Below, in pieces: positions 9,732 to 19,221 of a stretch of DNA of 64,000 nucleotides (the stretch's first letter is position 1; each line of letters begins with the position of its first letter). The notes under the pieces are model-generated. The model did not search any database, had not been told where the DNA came from, and was given only the letters and a program-made list of their open reading frames with translations. Origin of the DNA: Helicobacter pylori (GTDB taxonomy: Bacteria > Campylobacterota > Campylobacteria > Campylobacterales > Helicobacteraceae); NCBI RefSeq assembly GCF_030062585.1, contig NZ_CP071935.1, positions 1,444,947-1,508,946 of the forward strand, in the 5' to 3' direction. Position numbers and translations under genes: made by a program.

Positions 9732-10613
9732 TTGGTAGTGAGTGTTCCTGCAACGAGTGCGAATTTAGGCCCCGGTTTTGATTGCTTGGGTTTGAGCTTG
9801 AATTTACGCAATCGTTTTTTTATTGAGCCTAGCAGTTTTCATGCGGTGAAATTGGTTGGGGAGGGTGAGGGGATTCCTAAGTTTTTAACCAACAATATTT
9901 TCACTAAAGTGTTTTATGAGATTTTAAAAAAGCATGGGAATGACGGATCGTTTAAATTTTTATTGCATAATAAAGTCCCTATTACAAGGGGTATGGGGTC
10001 TAGCTCGGCGATGATTGTGGGTGCGGTCGCTTCAGCGTTTGCGTTTTTAGGGTTTGATTTTGATAGAGAAAACATTCTTAATACCGCTCTAATTTATGAA
10101 AACCACCCGGATAATATCACCCCAGCGGTCTTTGGGGGGTATAATGCAGCGTTTGTGGAAAAAAAGAAAGTGATAAGTTTAAAAACCAAAATCCCTTCTT
10201 TTTTAAAAGCGGTGATGGTGATCCCTAATAGGGCCATTTCCACCAAGCAATCGCGCCACCTCTTGCCCAAGCGTTACAGCGTGCAAGAAAGCGTGTTTAA
10301 CCTTTCGCATGCGAGTTTGATGACGATGGCGATTGTGCAAGGGAAGTGGGATTTGTTGCGTTGTTGTTCTAAAGACAGGATGCATCAATACAAGCGCATG
10401 CAAACTTATCCTGTGTTGTTTGCGATCCAAAAGCTCGCTTTAGAAAATAACGCCTTAATGAGCACGCTTTCAGGGAGCGGTTCGTCGTTTTTTAACATGT
10501 GTTATGAAGAAGACGCCCCTAAATTAAAGCAGGTTTTGAGCAAGAAATTCCCTAAATTTAGGGTAGCGGTTTTAGATTTTGACAATGATGGAGTCCTTAT
10601 TGAGAAAGACTGA
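9732..10613 (+). CDS. thrB: ThrB, homoserine kinase
   Basis: A GHMP-family kinase that phosphorylates homoserine on the way to threonine. The 293-residue protein shows VPATSANLGPGFDCLGLSL at the N-terminus, the ATP-binding VPITRGMGSSSAMIVGAVASA loop, and STLSGSGSSFF near the C-terminus. The start is TTG (LVVSVPATSANLGP), since the family sequence begins right there. Its 3' end overlaps the next small gene. Confidence 0.95.
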   Translation: MVVSVPATSANLGPGFDCLGLSLNLRNRFFIEPSSFHAVKLVGEGEGIPKFLTNNIFTKVFYEILKKHGNDGSFKFLLHNKVPITRGMGSSSAMIVGAVASAFAFLGFDFDRENILNTALIYENHPDNITPAVFGGYNAAFVEKKKVISLKTKIPSFLKAVMVIPNRAISTKQSRHLLPKRYSVQESVFNLSHASLMTMAIVQGKWDLLRCCSKDRMHQYKRMQTYPVLFAIQKLALENNALMSTLSGSGSSFFNMCYEEDAPKLKQVLSKKFPKFRVAVLDFDNDGVLIEKD

Positions 10614-10854
10614 AATTAAAATCCGCATGTGTGTGGCGTGCAGAATGCGCCAACCCCAAAAGGATTTGTTGCGTTTGAAAAGTTTTGACAATCAAATCAT
10701 GGAGTTTGATGGTAAAGGCCGTAGTTTTTATGTGTGTGGAAATTGTTTGAAAAATGGAGAAAAAAAGTTGTTGAAAGCGGTTTCAAAAATAAAGAATGCC
10801 CCAAAAGATACCAAAAATATCATTACTTGGATTAAGGAGAGAAGCATAGCATGA
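10579..10854 (+). CDS. ylxR: YlxR-family RNA-binding protein (DUF448)
   Basis: Small basic protein with IRMCVACRMRQPQKDLLRL, the YlxR/DUF448 signature (family consensus RxCxxCR). GRSFYVCGNC supplies the second cysteine pair. In many bacteria ylxR sits between nusA and infB; here it directly precedes infB with a four-base ATGA overlap, which supports the call. The exact start is uncertain: TTG at 10579 gives 91 residues, and ATG codons at 10585 and 10588 are alternatives. Confidence 0.8.
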   Translation: MTMMESLLRKTEIKIRMCVACRMRQPQKDLLRLKSFDNQIMEFDGKGRSFYVCGNCLKNGEKKLLKAVSKIKNAPKDTKNIITWIKERSIA

Positions 10855-13691
10855 GCGAGATGGTTGATTTAAAAGAATTTTTAGCCGAGCTTGGTAAGAC
10901 CCAAAAAGAGCTTAAAAATGTGATCGAGCAAGCCAAAGACATTGGTTTAGAGCTTAAGACAAATTCTAAAATGACCCCAGAGGAAGCAAACAAGCTATAC
11001 AAATACATTGTGGATGGCATTAAAGAACAAATACAAGCCAATCAACCCACTAAAAATCCTGAACAAGACAATAAAGACGATTTGAATACAGCCGCAACGC
11101 CCAAATCTCTTAACAAAAAGGTTTCCAAAACGCCCAAAAAAGAAGAAAAAAGCCAGCCAAAGCCCAAAAAAACTAAAGAAAAGAAAAAAGAAGCTCCCAC
11201 GCCCATTGCCAAAAAAAAGGGAGGAATAGAGATTGTCAACACTTTTGAAAACCAAACACCCCCTGTAGAAAACACCCCTAAAGTGGTTAGCCACTCTCAA
11301 ATAGAAAAAGCCAAGCAAAAGCTCCAAGAAATCCAAAAAAGCCGAGAAGCCCTAAACAAGCTCACCCAAAGCAACGCTAACAACGCTAACAGCACCAATA
11401 ACGCTAATAACGCTAAAAAAGAAATCAGCGAAGTTAAAAAGCAAGAGCAAGAGATCAAACGCCATGAAAACATTAAAAGACGCACCGGTTTTAGGGTGAT
11501 TAAACGCAACGATGAAACAGAAAATGAAAGTGAAAACAGCGTAACAGAAAGCAAAAAACCCACTCAAAGTGCGGCGGCTATTTTTGAAGACATTAAAAAA
11601 GAATGGCAAGAAAAAGACAAGCAAGAGGCTAAAAAAGCCAAAAAACCCAGTAAGCCCAAACCCACCCCCACAGCCAAAAACAACAAATCCCATAAAATTG
11701 ATTTTAGCGATGCGAGGGATTTTAAGGGCAATGATATTTATGATGATGAAACCGATGAAATCTTATTGTTTGATTTGCATGAACAAGATAATCTCAATAA
11801 GGAAGAAGAAGAAAAAGAAATCCGCCAAAATATCAACGACAGGGTGCGCGTCCAAAGAAAAAACCCTTGGATGAATGAAAGCGGGATCAAACGACAATCC
11901 AAAAAAAAGCGCGTATTCCGTAACGATAACAGCCAAAAAGTGATCCAAAGCGCGATTGCAATCCCTGAAGAAGTGCGCGTCTATGAATTCGCGCAAAAAG
12001 CGAATTTGAATCTGGCTGATGTGATTAAAACCCTCTTTAATTTAGGGCTTATGGTAACTAAAAACGACTTTTTGGATAAGGATAGCATAGAAATTTTAGC
12101 CGAAGAGTTTCATTTAGAAGTTTCTGTTCAAAACACCTTAGAAGAATTTGAAGTAGAAGAAGTGCTAGAGGGGGTGAAAAAAGAGCGCCCACCTGTGGTG
12201 ACTATCATGGGGCATGTGGATCATGGTAAAACTTCACTATTAGATAAAATCCGTGATAAAAGAGTCGCTCACACTGAAGCTGGGGGGATCACTCAGCACA
12301 TTGGCGCTTACATGGTAGAAAAGAATAACAAATGGGTGTCTTTCATTGACACCCCAGGGCATGAAGCCTTTAGCCAGATGCGTAATCGTGGGGCTCAAGT
12401 AACAGATATTGCAGTGATTGTGATAGCGGCTGATGATGGCGTGAAGCAACAGACTATTGAAGCTTTAGAGCATGCAAAGGCCGCTAATGTGCCTGTGATT
12501 TTTGCGATGAATAAAATGGATAAGCCTAATGTGAATCCGGACAAACTCAAAGCCGAATGCGCTGAGCTTGGTTATAACCCTGTGGATTGGGGCGGAGAGC
12601 ATGAGTTTATCCCTGTTTCAGCTAAAACGGGTGATGGCATTGACAATCTATTAGAAACCATTCTTATCCAAGCGGATATCATGGAATTAAAAGCCATAGA
12701 AGAGGGTAGCGCTAGAGCGGTTGTTTTAGAAGGAAGCGTGGAAAAAGGGCGTGGGGCAGTGGCCACTGTGATTGTCCAAAGCGGGACTTTGAGCGTGGGG
12801 GATAGTTTTTTTGCCGAAACGGCGTTTGGTAAAGTAAGAACGATGACTGACGATCAAGGCAAGAGCATTCAAAATTTAAAACCCTCTATGGTGGCTCTCA
12901 TCACAGGCTTGAGCGAAGTGCCGCCTGCGGGATCTGTTTTAATAGGGGTAGAAAACGATTCTATCGCGCGCTTACAAGCTCAAAAGAGGGCGACTTATTT
13001 ACGCCAAAAAGCGTTGAGTAAAAGCACTAAAGTGTCTTTTGATGAGCTTTCAGAAATGGTCGCTAATAAGGAATTGAAAAACATTCCTGTAGTCATTAAA
13101 GCGGATACGCAAGGAAGCTTAGAAGCCATTAAAAACAGCTTGTTAGAGCTTAATAACGAAGAAGTGGCGATTCAAGTGATCCATTCAGGGGTGGGGGGTA
13201 TTACTGAGAATGATTTGAGCCTAGTCTCTAGCAGTGAGCATGCCGTGATTTTAGGCTTTAATATCCGCCCCACTGGTAATGTGAAAAATAAGGCTAAAGA
13301 ATACAATGTGAGCATTAAAACTTACACGGTGATTTATGCCTTGATTGAAGAAATGCGATCGCTGTTATTAGGCTTGATGAGTCCTATTATTGAAGAAGAG
13401 CATACCGGGCAAGCGGAAGTGAGAGAAACCTTTAATATCCCTAAAGTAGGCACGATAGCCGGGTGTGTGGTGAGCGATGGGGTGATCGCTCGTGGCATTA
13501 AGGCGCGTTTGATTAGAGATGGCGTGGTGGTTCATACCGGCGAAATCCTTTCTTTGAAACGCTTTAAAGACGATGTGAAAGAAGTTTCTAAGGGCTATGA
13601 GTGCGGGATCATGCTAGAAAATTATAATGAGATTAAAGTGGGCGATGTGTTTGAAACCTATAAAGAAATCCATAAAAAAAGAACCCTCTAA
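10851..13691 (+). CDS. infB: InfB, translation initiation factor IF-2
   Basis: IF-2 is the GTPase that brings initiator fMet-tRNA to the 30S subunit. The 946-residue protein has a long, charged N-terminal region (to about residue 400) rich in Lys, Pro, Asn and Ala, with a low-complexity NANNANSTNNANNA run near residue 180. The IF2_N helix bundle follows, then a canonical G domain from about residue 445: GHVDHGKTSL (G1), DTPGHEAF (G3), NKMDKP (G4), SAKTGDG (G5). The C-terminal IF-2 domains are complete. Confidence 0.98.
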   Translation: MSEMVDLKEFLAELGKTQKELKNVIEQAKDIGLELKTNSKMTPEEANKLYKYIVDGIKEQIQANQPTKNPEQDNKDDLNTAATPKSLNKKVSKTPKKEEKSQPKPKKTKEKKKEAPTPIAKKKGGIEIVNTFENQTPPVENTPKVVSHSQIEKAKQKLQEIQKSREALNKLTQSNANNANSTNNANNAKKEISEVKKQEQEIKRHENIKRRTGFRVIKRNDETENESENSVTESKKPTQSAAAIFEDIKKEWQEKDKQEAKKAKKPSKPKPTPTAKNNKSHKIDFSDARDFKGNDIYDDETDEILLFDLHEQDNLNKEEEEKEIRQNINDRVRVQRKNPWMNESGIKRQSKKKRVFRNDNSQKVIQSAIAIPEEVRVYEFAQKANLNLADVIKTLFNLGLMVTKNDFLDKDSIEILAEEFHLEVSVQNTLEEFEVEEVLEGVKKERPPVVTIMGHVDHGKTSLLDKIRDKRVAHTEAGGITQHIGAYMVEKNNKWVSFIDTPGHEAFSQMRNRGAQVTDIAVIVIAADDGVKQQTIEALEHAKAANVPVIFAMNKMDKPNVNPDKLKAECAELGYNPVDWGGEHEFIPVSAKTGDGIDNLLETILIQADIMELKAIEEGSARAVVLEGSVEKGRGAVATVIVQSGTLSVGDSFFAETAFGKVRTMTDDQGKSIQNLKPSMVALITGLSEVPPAGSVLIGVENDSIARLQAQKRATYLRQKALSKSTKVSFDELSEMVANKELKNIPVVIKADTQGSLEAIKNSLLELNNEEVAIQVIHSGVGGITENDLSLVSSSEHAVILGFNIRPTGNVKNKAKEYNVSIKTYTVIYALIEEMRSLLLGLMSPIIEEEHTGQAEVRETFNIPKVGTIAGCVVSDGVIARGIKARLIRDGVVVHTGEILSLKRFKDDVKEVSKGYECGIMLENYNEIKVGDVFETYKEIHKKRTL

Positions 13692-14026
13692 TGAACGCTC
13701 ATAAAGAACGCTTAGAATCCAATCTTTTAGAATTACTGCAAGAGGCTTTAGCGAGTTTGAATGACAGCGAGTTGAATTCTTTAAGCGTTACTAAAGTGGA
13801 ATGCTCTAAAGGGAAGCACCACGCTTTGGTGTTTGTGCTTTCATCAGATCATAAAATCCTTTCCAAATTAAAAAAAGCTGAGGGTTTGATCAGGCAATTT
13901 GTTTTGCAAGCGAGCGGGTGGTTTAAATGCCCAAAACTCAGTTTTGTTTCAGACAATAGCTTAGAAAAGCAGCTCCGATTAGACGCCATATTTAATGAAA
14001 TCGCTAAAGGGAAAGGTAATGACTAA
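13691..14026 (+). CDS. rbfA: RbfA, 30S ribosome-binding factor
   Basis: RbfA acts in late 16S rRNA 5'-end maturation and cold adaptation. The 111-residue protein has the small KH-like fold pattern, ending in the family region [14 protein letters not shown]. The call rests largely on its place between infB and rimP, with a one-base overlap to infB, together with size and pattern. Confidence 0.88.
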   Translation: MNAHKERLESNLLELLQEALASLNDSELNSLSVTKVECSKGKHHALVFVLSSDHKILSKLKKAEGLIRQFVLQASGWFKCPKLSFVSDNSLEKQLRLDAIFNEIAKGKGND

Positions 14027-14459
14027 AAAAATAGAAGAGAAAATAGAGGGCGTGATTGAAAGCTTGGGTTATTTGCTTTATGATGTGAGTTTGGTTAAAG
14101 AAAATGAGCAGCATGTTTTAAGGGTGAGCCTTAAAAACCTTAATGGAGCGGTTAGTTTGGACATTTGCCAACAAGTGAGCGAGATCATTTCGCCCTTATT
14201 AGATGTGTGCGATTTTATTCAAGACGCTTATATTTTAGAAGTGAGCTCCATGGGGTTAGAAAGAACGCTTAAAAACCCCAAACATTTCAAGCTTTCTTTA
14301 GGCGAAAAAGTGGAAGTCAAACTCATCAATAAAGAAAGCTTTCAAGCTATTCTTAAAGACGCTAACGATTTGAGTGCGGATTTTGAATTAGAGAATCACG
14401 CTATCAAAAGCGTGGAATATAAAGATTTAAAGAAAGTTAAAACGCTTTTTGAGTGGTGA
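14019..14459 (+). CDS. rimP: RimP, ribosome maturation factor
   Basis: RimP assists 30S assembly. From the ATG at 14019 the protein has 146 residues. It shows [17 protein letters not shown], the [16 protein letters not shown] region, and [20 protein letters not shown], the family motif (consensus YxLEVSSPGLDRPL). I chose 14019, inside the rbfA stop region and after GGGAAAGG, over the longer in-frame ATG at 13995. It closes the infB-rbfA-rimP unit. Confidence 0.93.
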   Translation: MTKKIEEKIEGVIESLGYLLYDVSLVKENEQHVLRVSLKNLNGAVSLDICQQVSEIISPLLDVCDFIQDAYILEVSSMGLERTLKNPKHFKLSLGEKVEVKLINKESFQAILKDANDLSADFELENHAIKSVEYKDLKKVKTLFEW

Positions 14460-14537
14460 AATAATGCGAAGCGGTAGCGTTCCTACACTTTATGAGAAAT
14501 TACCGCTTGATTGAAATTGGACTCTCATTATTTGGCT

Positions 14538-14561
14538 AAAAAACGCCAAAAAGCATTTTTT
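14538..14561. terminator. Bidirectional terminator-like hairpin between rimP and acs
   Basis: A run of A, then CGC, a short A-rich loop, GC and a run of T (AAAAAACGC / GCATTTTTT with one mismatch) lies between two convergent genes. It would give a T-tailed hairpin read either way. Confidence 0.55.
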
Positions 14562-14566
14562 AGATT

Positions 14567-16555
14567 TCACTCTTCCATTTGAACGATACTCATTATTTCT
14601 TTAACCACATTCACATCTTCTAGCGTGCTTAAATCTTGAGTGATTGGCTCTTTTTTGGCGATAGATTTCAAAAGCCTTCTCATGATTTTCCCGCTCCTGG
14701 TTTTAGGCAAACCTGGCACATACATGACATTGTCTAATTTCGCGATCTTTCCAATTTCAACGGATAAGATATGATTCATTTCTTTTAACAATTCTAAACT
14801 CTCGCCAAGATTGCATTTAGCCCCATCGCACAGCACTACAAATGCAAACAAGCCCTCTCCTTTAATCGTATCAGGGATACCCACTACCGCGCATTCAACC
14901 ACCATTTCATGTTTAGAAATAGCGCTCTCCACTTCAGCCGTGCCAATCCTATGCCCACTCACATTCACAATATCATCTGTGCGCCCAATAATAGTGATGT
15001 ATCCGTTTTCATCCACGATAGCGCCATCTCCAGAGAGGTAGACATATTCCCCATTCAACTTGATCTGAGAAAAATAGCTATCAATGTATCGTTTTTCATC
15101 GCCCCAAATGTTTCTTACCATAGAAGGCCATGGCTTAGTGATGCATAAAAACCCTTGCTCTCCGGGCTTTGTTTTGGTGCCGTCTTCGTTTAAAACTTCT
15201 GCATGAATACCTGGCAAAGGCAAAGTCGCGCAACTGGCCCTTATAGGCGTAGCTCCCGGTAAAGGGCTGATGATATGCCCTCCTGTTTCTGTCTGCCACC
15301 AAGTATCCACGATACTGCATTTTGAATTGCCGATTTTTTCATAAAACCATTTCCATGCCGTAGGGTTAATGGGCTCTCCTACCGTTCCTAAAACTTTGAG
15401 CGATTCTAAATTATACTTTAAGGGTTCGTTTTCGCCTTTGGCATGCAGCATTCTTATAGCGGTGGGGGAAGTGTAGAATTTATCCACGCGGTATTCTTCT
15501 ATCATCCTCCACCATCTCCCATAATCCGGATAAGACATCGTGCCTTCTAGTATCAAAGTCGTCGCCCCACAAGCTAAAGGTCCATAAACCACATAAGTGT
15601 GCCCTGTGATCCAGCCAATATCAGCGGTGCACCAAAAATTATCGTTATCCCTAATATCAAAAACCCACTCCATCGTCATTTGCGCCCATAACAAATACCC
15701 TGCACTGCTGTGTTGAACGCCTTTAGGTTTCCCGGTTGATCCGCTTGTATAGAGCAAGAATAAAGGATCTTCAGAGTCCATCATTTCAGGTTCGCATTTA
15801 TCGGATTGGTAATGGACCATTTCATTATAGACAAAATCGCGCCCTCTCACATAATCAATCTCTTTGGCGTTTCGTATCACAATGAGCGCTTTTTCCACGC
15901 TAGGGCAGGCATTATTTTCTAGAGCCTTGTCAAGGGCTGGCTTGAGCATATAGGGTTTGCCTTTTCTAAAAGTCCCATCCGCTGTGATAACTAATTTGGC
16001 TTGAGCGTCGTTGATCCTATCCCTCAAGGCTTCAGGGCTAAACCCAGCAAAAACGATGCTATGGATCGCTCCAATCCTAGCGCATGCGAGCATCATATAA
16101 ACGCTTTCTACAATCATAGGCATATAGATAATGACTCTATCGCCTTTTTTGACATTGAATTCGTTTTTTAAAAGGTTGGCTGTTTTATTGACTTCAGAGT
16201 GGAGTTTTCTGTAAGTGATGACATTATAATCCCCCATTTCCCCTTCAAAAATGATCGCTACTTTATTTTTTTTGTCTTTTAAATGCCTGTCTATGCAATT
16301 GTAAGAAACATTGATTTTGCCGTTTTCAAACCATTTGAAAAAAGGGGCGTTATCGCTGTTTAAAACCTTATCAAAAGGTTTAAACCATGTGAGTTTTTGC
16401 TTGGCTAACTCGCCCCAAAAATGCTCGTAATCTTCATTGGCTTCATGCACTAAATCCTTATATTCGCACATGTTTTTAATCCTGGCTTGCTTGGCAAACG
16501 CTCTGTTAGGGTTAAAGACTTTTTTGGTGAATTCTAAATCTTCGTCTAATTGCAT
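14567..16555 (-). CDS. acsA: Acs, acetyl-CoA synthetase
   Basis: Converts acetate, ATP and CoA to acetyl-CoA. The 662-residue protein carries the adenylate-forming core motif [18 protein letters not shown], then [50 protein letters not shown], and [14 protein letters not shown] near the C-terminus. The lysine of that last motif is the usual regulatory acetylation site. Length is normal. It stands alone between a convergent terminator and its own promoter. Confidence 0.97.
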   Translation of the reverse strand: MQLDEDLEFTKKVFNPNRAFAKQARIKNMCEYKDLVHEANEDYEHFWGELAKQKLTWFKPFDKVLNSDNAPFFKWFENGKINVSYNCIDRHLKDKKNKVAIIFEGEMGDYNVITYRKLHSEVNKTANLLKNEFNVKKGDRVIIYMPMIVESVYMMLACARIGAIHSIVFAGFSPEALRDRINDAQAKLVITADGTFRKGKPYMLKPALDKALENNACPSVEKALIVIRNAKEIDYVRGRDFVYNEMVHYQSDKCEPEMMDSEDPLFLLYTSGSTGKPKGVQHSSAGYLLWAQMTMEWVFDIRDNDNFWCTADIGWITGHTYVVYGPLACGATTLILEGTMSYPDYGRWWRMIEEYRVDKFYTSPTAIRMLHAKGENEPLKYNLESLKVLGTVGEPINPTAWKWFYEKIGNSKCSIVDTWWQTETGGHIISPLPGATPIRASCATLPLPGIHAEVLNEDGTKTKPGEQGFLCITKPWPSMVRNIWGDEKRYIDSYFSQIKLNGEYVYLSGDGAIVDENGYITIIGRTDDIVNVSGHRIGTAEVESAISKHEMVVECAVVGIPDTIKGEGLFAFVVLCDGAKCNLGESLELLKEMNHILSVEIGKIAKLDNVMYVPGLPKTRSGKIMRRLLKSIAKKEPITQDLSTLEDVNVVKEIMSIVQMEE

Positions 16556-16594
16556 CGCATCTCCTTTTTCATGGTTTTAAGCGCATTTTTTATT

Positions 16595-16600
16595 ATTATA
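16595..16600 (-). promoter_or_regulatory. -10 box for acsA
   Basis: TATAAT on the minus strand, about 40 bases upstream of the acsA ATG. No -35 box is evident. Confidence 0.6.
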
Positions 16601-16698
16601 TCCAAACTCACACTCTTTTAAAGGGAGGGATACTTTTCTCTTTCTGTGTGGATTGAGACTGATAAAAAAGGAAATAGCACGATGAAACCTAAAGGGTG

Positions 16699-16720
16699 TA
16701 TTAGCGTTAATATGCTAATA
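16699..16720. promoter_or_regulatory. Inverted repeat ahead of the metallophosphoesterase gene, possible operator
   Basis: TATTAGC and GCTAATA form perfect 7-base arms around an 8-base spacer, 33 bases before the ATG at 16753. Its 3' arm overlaps a possible -10 sequence (TAATAT). It looks like a dimeric-repressor site, but the regulator is unknown. A transcript hairpin is an alternative reading. Confidence 0.4.
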
Positions 16721-16752
16721 TAGTAGAACATTATGACTACAAAAAGGGTGGT

Positions 16753-17865
16753 ATGCTGATCTCCATAGCGTTTTTATTGGTTTTGTGTCTTTTGAATTAT
16801 AGTTCTTTTAGGATGTTGAAATCGTTTTTAACCTTAAAGAAAATCTCTCAATACGCTTATTTAGGGTTTTTTATCCTTTTGAGCATAGGCGAGGCGGCTT
16901 TTGCTTTTTATAGAAATGCTATGCCTAGCCATTTGTTTGTTTTGACTTCGGCGTGTTCGTTTGTATCTTTTATTGTTTTTATCCTTTCTTTAAGTTTTTA
17001 CGGGTTTTCCTACTCTATAGAAAAAATAGATTTTTTATATTCAAGGCGTAAAAGTTTAAAAAACTTTTTAAAATTGGGGTTTTATCTGGCGTTATTAGGG
17101 TATTTTTGGCGCGGCTTTTATGAAGGGTTGGCCCGCCCTAAAATCAAAGAAACCCCTATTTATTTAGACAAGCTGGATAAAGAATTAAAGATTATTTTAC
17201 TCACAGACATGCATGTGGGGAGTTTGTTGCAAAAAGATTTTGTTGATTACATTGTAGAAGAAGTCAATCAAAAAGAAGTGGATATGGTGCTGATTGGGGG
17301 GGATTTAGTGGATGAAAACATTGAAAAAGTCAAATCTTTTTTACTGCCTTTAAACAACCTTAAAAGCACGCATGGCACTTTTTATGTGCCAGGAAATCAT
17401 GAGTATTATCATGGCATAGAGCCGATTTTATCGTTTCTTGACACGCTTAATTTGACGATTTTAGGGAATGAGTGCGTGCATTTAGGGGGGATCAATTTGT
17501 GCGGTGTGTATGATTATTTCGCAAGGAAGCGTCAAAATTTTGCCCCTGATATTGACAAAGCTTTAAAAAAGCGCGATAGTAGTAAGCCCACGATCCTTTT
17601 GGCCCACCAACCCAAACAAATTAGAAGCCTCAAAGAAGGCCACTCTGTAGATTTAGTGCTTTCAGGGCATACCCATGCAGGGCAAATCTTTCCCTTTAGC
17701 CTTTTAGTCAAGTTGGCGCAAACCTATTTACATGGTTTATACAAGCACAGCCCCACCACTCAAATCTATGTGAGCAGTGGGGCAGGGTATTGGGGGATTC
17801 CTTTAAGGTTTTTAGCCCCTAGCGAGATCGCATACCTTAGGCTTTTACCTAAAAATCAAGCTTAG
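16753..17865 (+). CDS. Membrane metallophosphoesterase (calcineurin-like, YkuE/LpxG type)
   Basis: The N-terminal 120 residues hold about four membrane helices. The cytosolic part then shows the complete metallophosphoesterase signature: ILLTDMHVGS (DxH), IGGDLVDEN (GDxxD), PGNHEYYHG (GNHE) and LSGHTHAGQIFPF (GHTHxGQ). Related proteins with this layout act on lipids or lipid A precursors, such as UDP-diacylglucosamine hydrolases, but the substrate cannot be read from sequence. It is monocistronic, followed by the divergent small RNA and hsrA. Confidence 0.85.
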   Translation: MLISIAFLLVLCLLNYSSFRMLKSFLTLKKISQYAYLGFFILLSIGEAAFAFYRNAMPSHLFVLTSACSFVSFIVFILSLSFYGFSYSIEKIDFLYSRRKSLKNFLKLGFYLALLGYFWRGFYEGLARPKIKETPIYLDKLDKELKIILLTDMHVGSLLQKDFVDYIVEEVNQKEVDMVLIGGDLVDENIEKVKSFLLPLNNLKSTHGTFYVPGNHEYYHGIEPILSFLDTLNLTILGNECVHLGGINLCGVYDYFARKRQNFAPDIDKALKKRDSSKPTILLAHQPKQIRSLKEGHSVDLVLSGHTHAGQIFPFSLLVKLAQTYLHGLYKHSPTTQIYVSSGAGYWGIPLRFLAPSEIAYLRLLPKNQA

Positions 17866-17923
17866 TTGAACAAAATCTTAAAATCGTAATCAAGCGGTTA
17901 AAAAAGGATTAAAACAAGGAGTT

Positions 17924-18012
17924 AAAAAACAACCGCCAAGACAAAGGGAAAGGAGGGGGAGGTGACCCTTTAATCTTAGCGGTGCCAACCAAACCATAAG
18001 GAATGGTTGGAT
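17924..18012 (-). ncRNA. repG: RepG-like small RNA with C/U-rich terminator loop
   Basis: A minus-strand transcript of about 88 bases is predicted. Its -10 is at 18018-18023. It has a 5' hairpin (CCAACCAT...ATGGTTTGG) and a strong terminator stem ACCGCTAAGA/TCTTGGCGGT extended by AAAGGG/CCCTTT, followed by T6. The loop is TCACCTCCCCCTCC. Place (divergent from hsrA/HP1043), size and C/U loop match RepG, the H. pylori small RNA that represses tlpB by pairing to a variable G-repeat in its leader (established work). The target is not in this window. Ends are estimated to a few bases. Confidence 0.88.
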
Positions 18013-18017
18013 TTGTA

Positions 18018-18023
18018 ATTATA
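18018..18023 (-). promoter_or_regulatory. -10 box for the RepG-like small RNA
   Basis: TATAAT on the minus strand, placed to start transcription near 18012. Confidence 0.7.
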
Positions 18024-18069
18024 CAATAAAATGGTGATTTTTAGTAAATGGTTTTAAAAATTATCCATA

Positions 18070-18134
18070 AAAACGCTCAAAGGCATTTTTTACAACCAAT
18101 AATCAAGGGCTTGATTTTAATCAAGCGATAACTT
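18070..18134. repeat. Dispersed intergenic hairpin element, copy 1
   Basis: GCATTTTTTA, then about 15 bases, then GCTTGAT-TTTA-ATCAAGC (perfect 7-base stem), then GATAACTTT. The same layout recurs at 19430-19493 and, with changed stem bases that still pair, at 37661-37713. It lies between the RepG promoter and the hsrA promoter. Confidence 0.55.
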
Positions 18135-18170
18135 TTATTAATATTTTCTTAAACTAATTTAAAATTATGA

Positions 18171-18176
18171 TATAAT
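18171..18176 (+). promoter_or_regulatory. -10 box for hsrA
   Basis: TATAAT 40 bases before the hsrA ATG. HsrA is known to bind its own promoter; I do not mark the operator because I cannot assign it with certainty. Confidence 0.7.
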
Positions 18177-18216
18177 CAGTGCTTGAATTACTCTTAAATG
18201 CAGGAGTCCATACACC

Positions 18217-18888
18217 ATGCGCGTTCTACTGATTGAAAAAAATTCTGTTTTAGGTGGAGAAATTGAAAAGGGCTTAAATGTTAAAGGCTTTATGGCTGAT
18301 GTAACAGAGAGTTTAGAGGATGGGGAATACCTTATGGATATTAGGAATTATGACTTAGTTATGGTTAGCGATAAAAACGCTTTAAGTTTTGTTTCTAGAA
18401 TCAAGGAAAAGCATTCTTCTATTGTTGTTTTAGTTTCTTCTGATAACCCTACAAGCGAAGAAGAAGTCCATGCGTTTGAGCAGGGCGCGGACGATTATAT
18501 CGCTAAGCCTTACCGCAGCATTAAGGCTTTAGTCGCAAGGATTGAGGCTCGTTTGAGGTTTTGGGGCTCTAATGTGATTGAAATTGGGGATTTGACCATT
18601 AGCCCTGATGAAGAAAAGATTATTTACAAGGGGCGTGAAGTTGAAGTGAAAGGGAAGCCTTTTGAAGTGCTTACCCATCTTGCCAGACATAGGGATCAAA
18701 TCGTCTCCAAAGAACAGCTTTTAGACGCTATTTGGGAAGAGCCTGAAATGGTTACCCCTAATGTGATTGAAGTGGCTATCAATCAAATCCGCCAAAAAAT
18801 GGATAAACCCTTAGGGATTTCCACGGTTGAAACCGTGAGGCGCAGAGGCTATCGTTTTTGCTACCCCAAACCGGCGTGTGAAGAGTAA
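18217..18888 (+). CDS. hsrA: HsrA (HP1043), essential atypical orphan response regulator
   Basis: OmpR/PhoB-type regulator of 223 residues: a receiver domain (1-120) and a winged-helix DNA-binding domain (about 125-220, with VTPNVIEVAINQIRQKM and VRRRGYRF). The receiver lacks the phosphorylation site: the segment YDLVMVSDK has Ser51 where the acceptor Asp should be, and the acidic pair is reduced to EKN. This fits the known phosphorylation-independent, essential homeostatic regulator of H. pylori. No histidine kinase is adjacent. ATG start with GCAGGAG ahead. Confidence 0.96.
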   Translation: MRVLLIEKNSVLGGEIEKGLNVKGFMADVTESLEDGEYLMDIRNYDLVMVSDKNALSFVSRIKEKHSSIVVLVSSDNPTSEEEVHAFEQGADDYIAKPYRSIKALVARIEARLRFWGSNVIEIGDLTISPDEEKIIYKGREVEVKGKPFEVLTHLARHRDQIVSKEQLLDAIWEEPEMVTPNVIEVAINQIRQKMDKPLGISTVETVRRRGYRFCYPKPACEE

Positions 18889-19221
18889 ACTTCGTAATTT
18901 TTTGCTAAAAAATACGATTGGTTGTCGTGGGGTGGAGCGGGTGCGAGATCATTGACAATATTTTAATAACGATAGCAATAATATCATATTATGTTTGGTT
19001 GGGTGGTATGATTATTTTATCTGTAGTTGGATTAGTGAGGTATTTTGATTAAAAAACACTCAAATAAATTCATATCAATTCATGGATTTAAATATCCATC
19101 AAAATACAAAAATATAAGATTTGGCTCTGTTTTCATTGGATATTGACAAAGTCTTATTTTTGTGGGATTTTTATGGGATACAAGAAAAATACACAAAGAA
19201 AACGCTAGCAAGATTTTAAGC

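Noticed and set aside
11380-11420. AAC/GCT-rich repeat in infB as a contingency repeat
   Set aside because: The unit is imperfect, keeps the frame and encodes the flexible IF-2 linker; length variation would not switch it off.
11042-11693. Several long minus-strand ORFs across infB
   Set aside because: They mirror the Lys/Pro/Asn-rich linker of infB (Phe, Gly and Leu-rich products) and have no signals of their own.
18990-19050. Tiny hydrophobic ORF (MIILSVVGLVRYFD) in the hsrA-DHH gap
   Set aside because: No ribosome site, no antisense promoter and no similarity to the toxin copies; AT-rich chance ORF is more likely.
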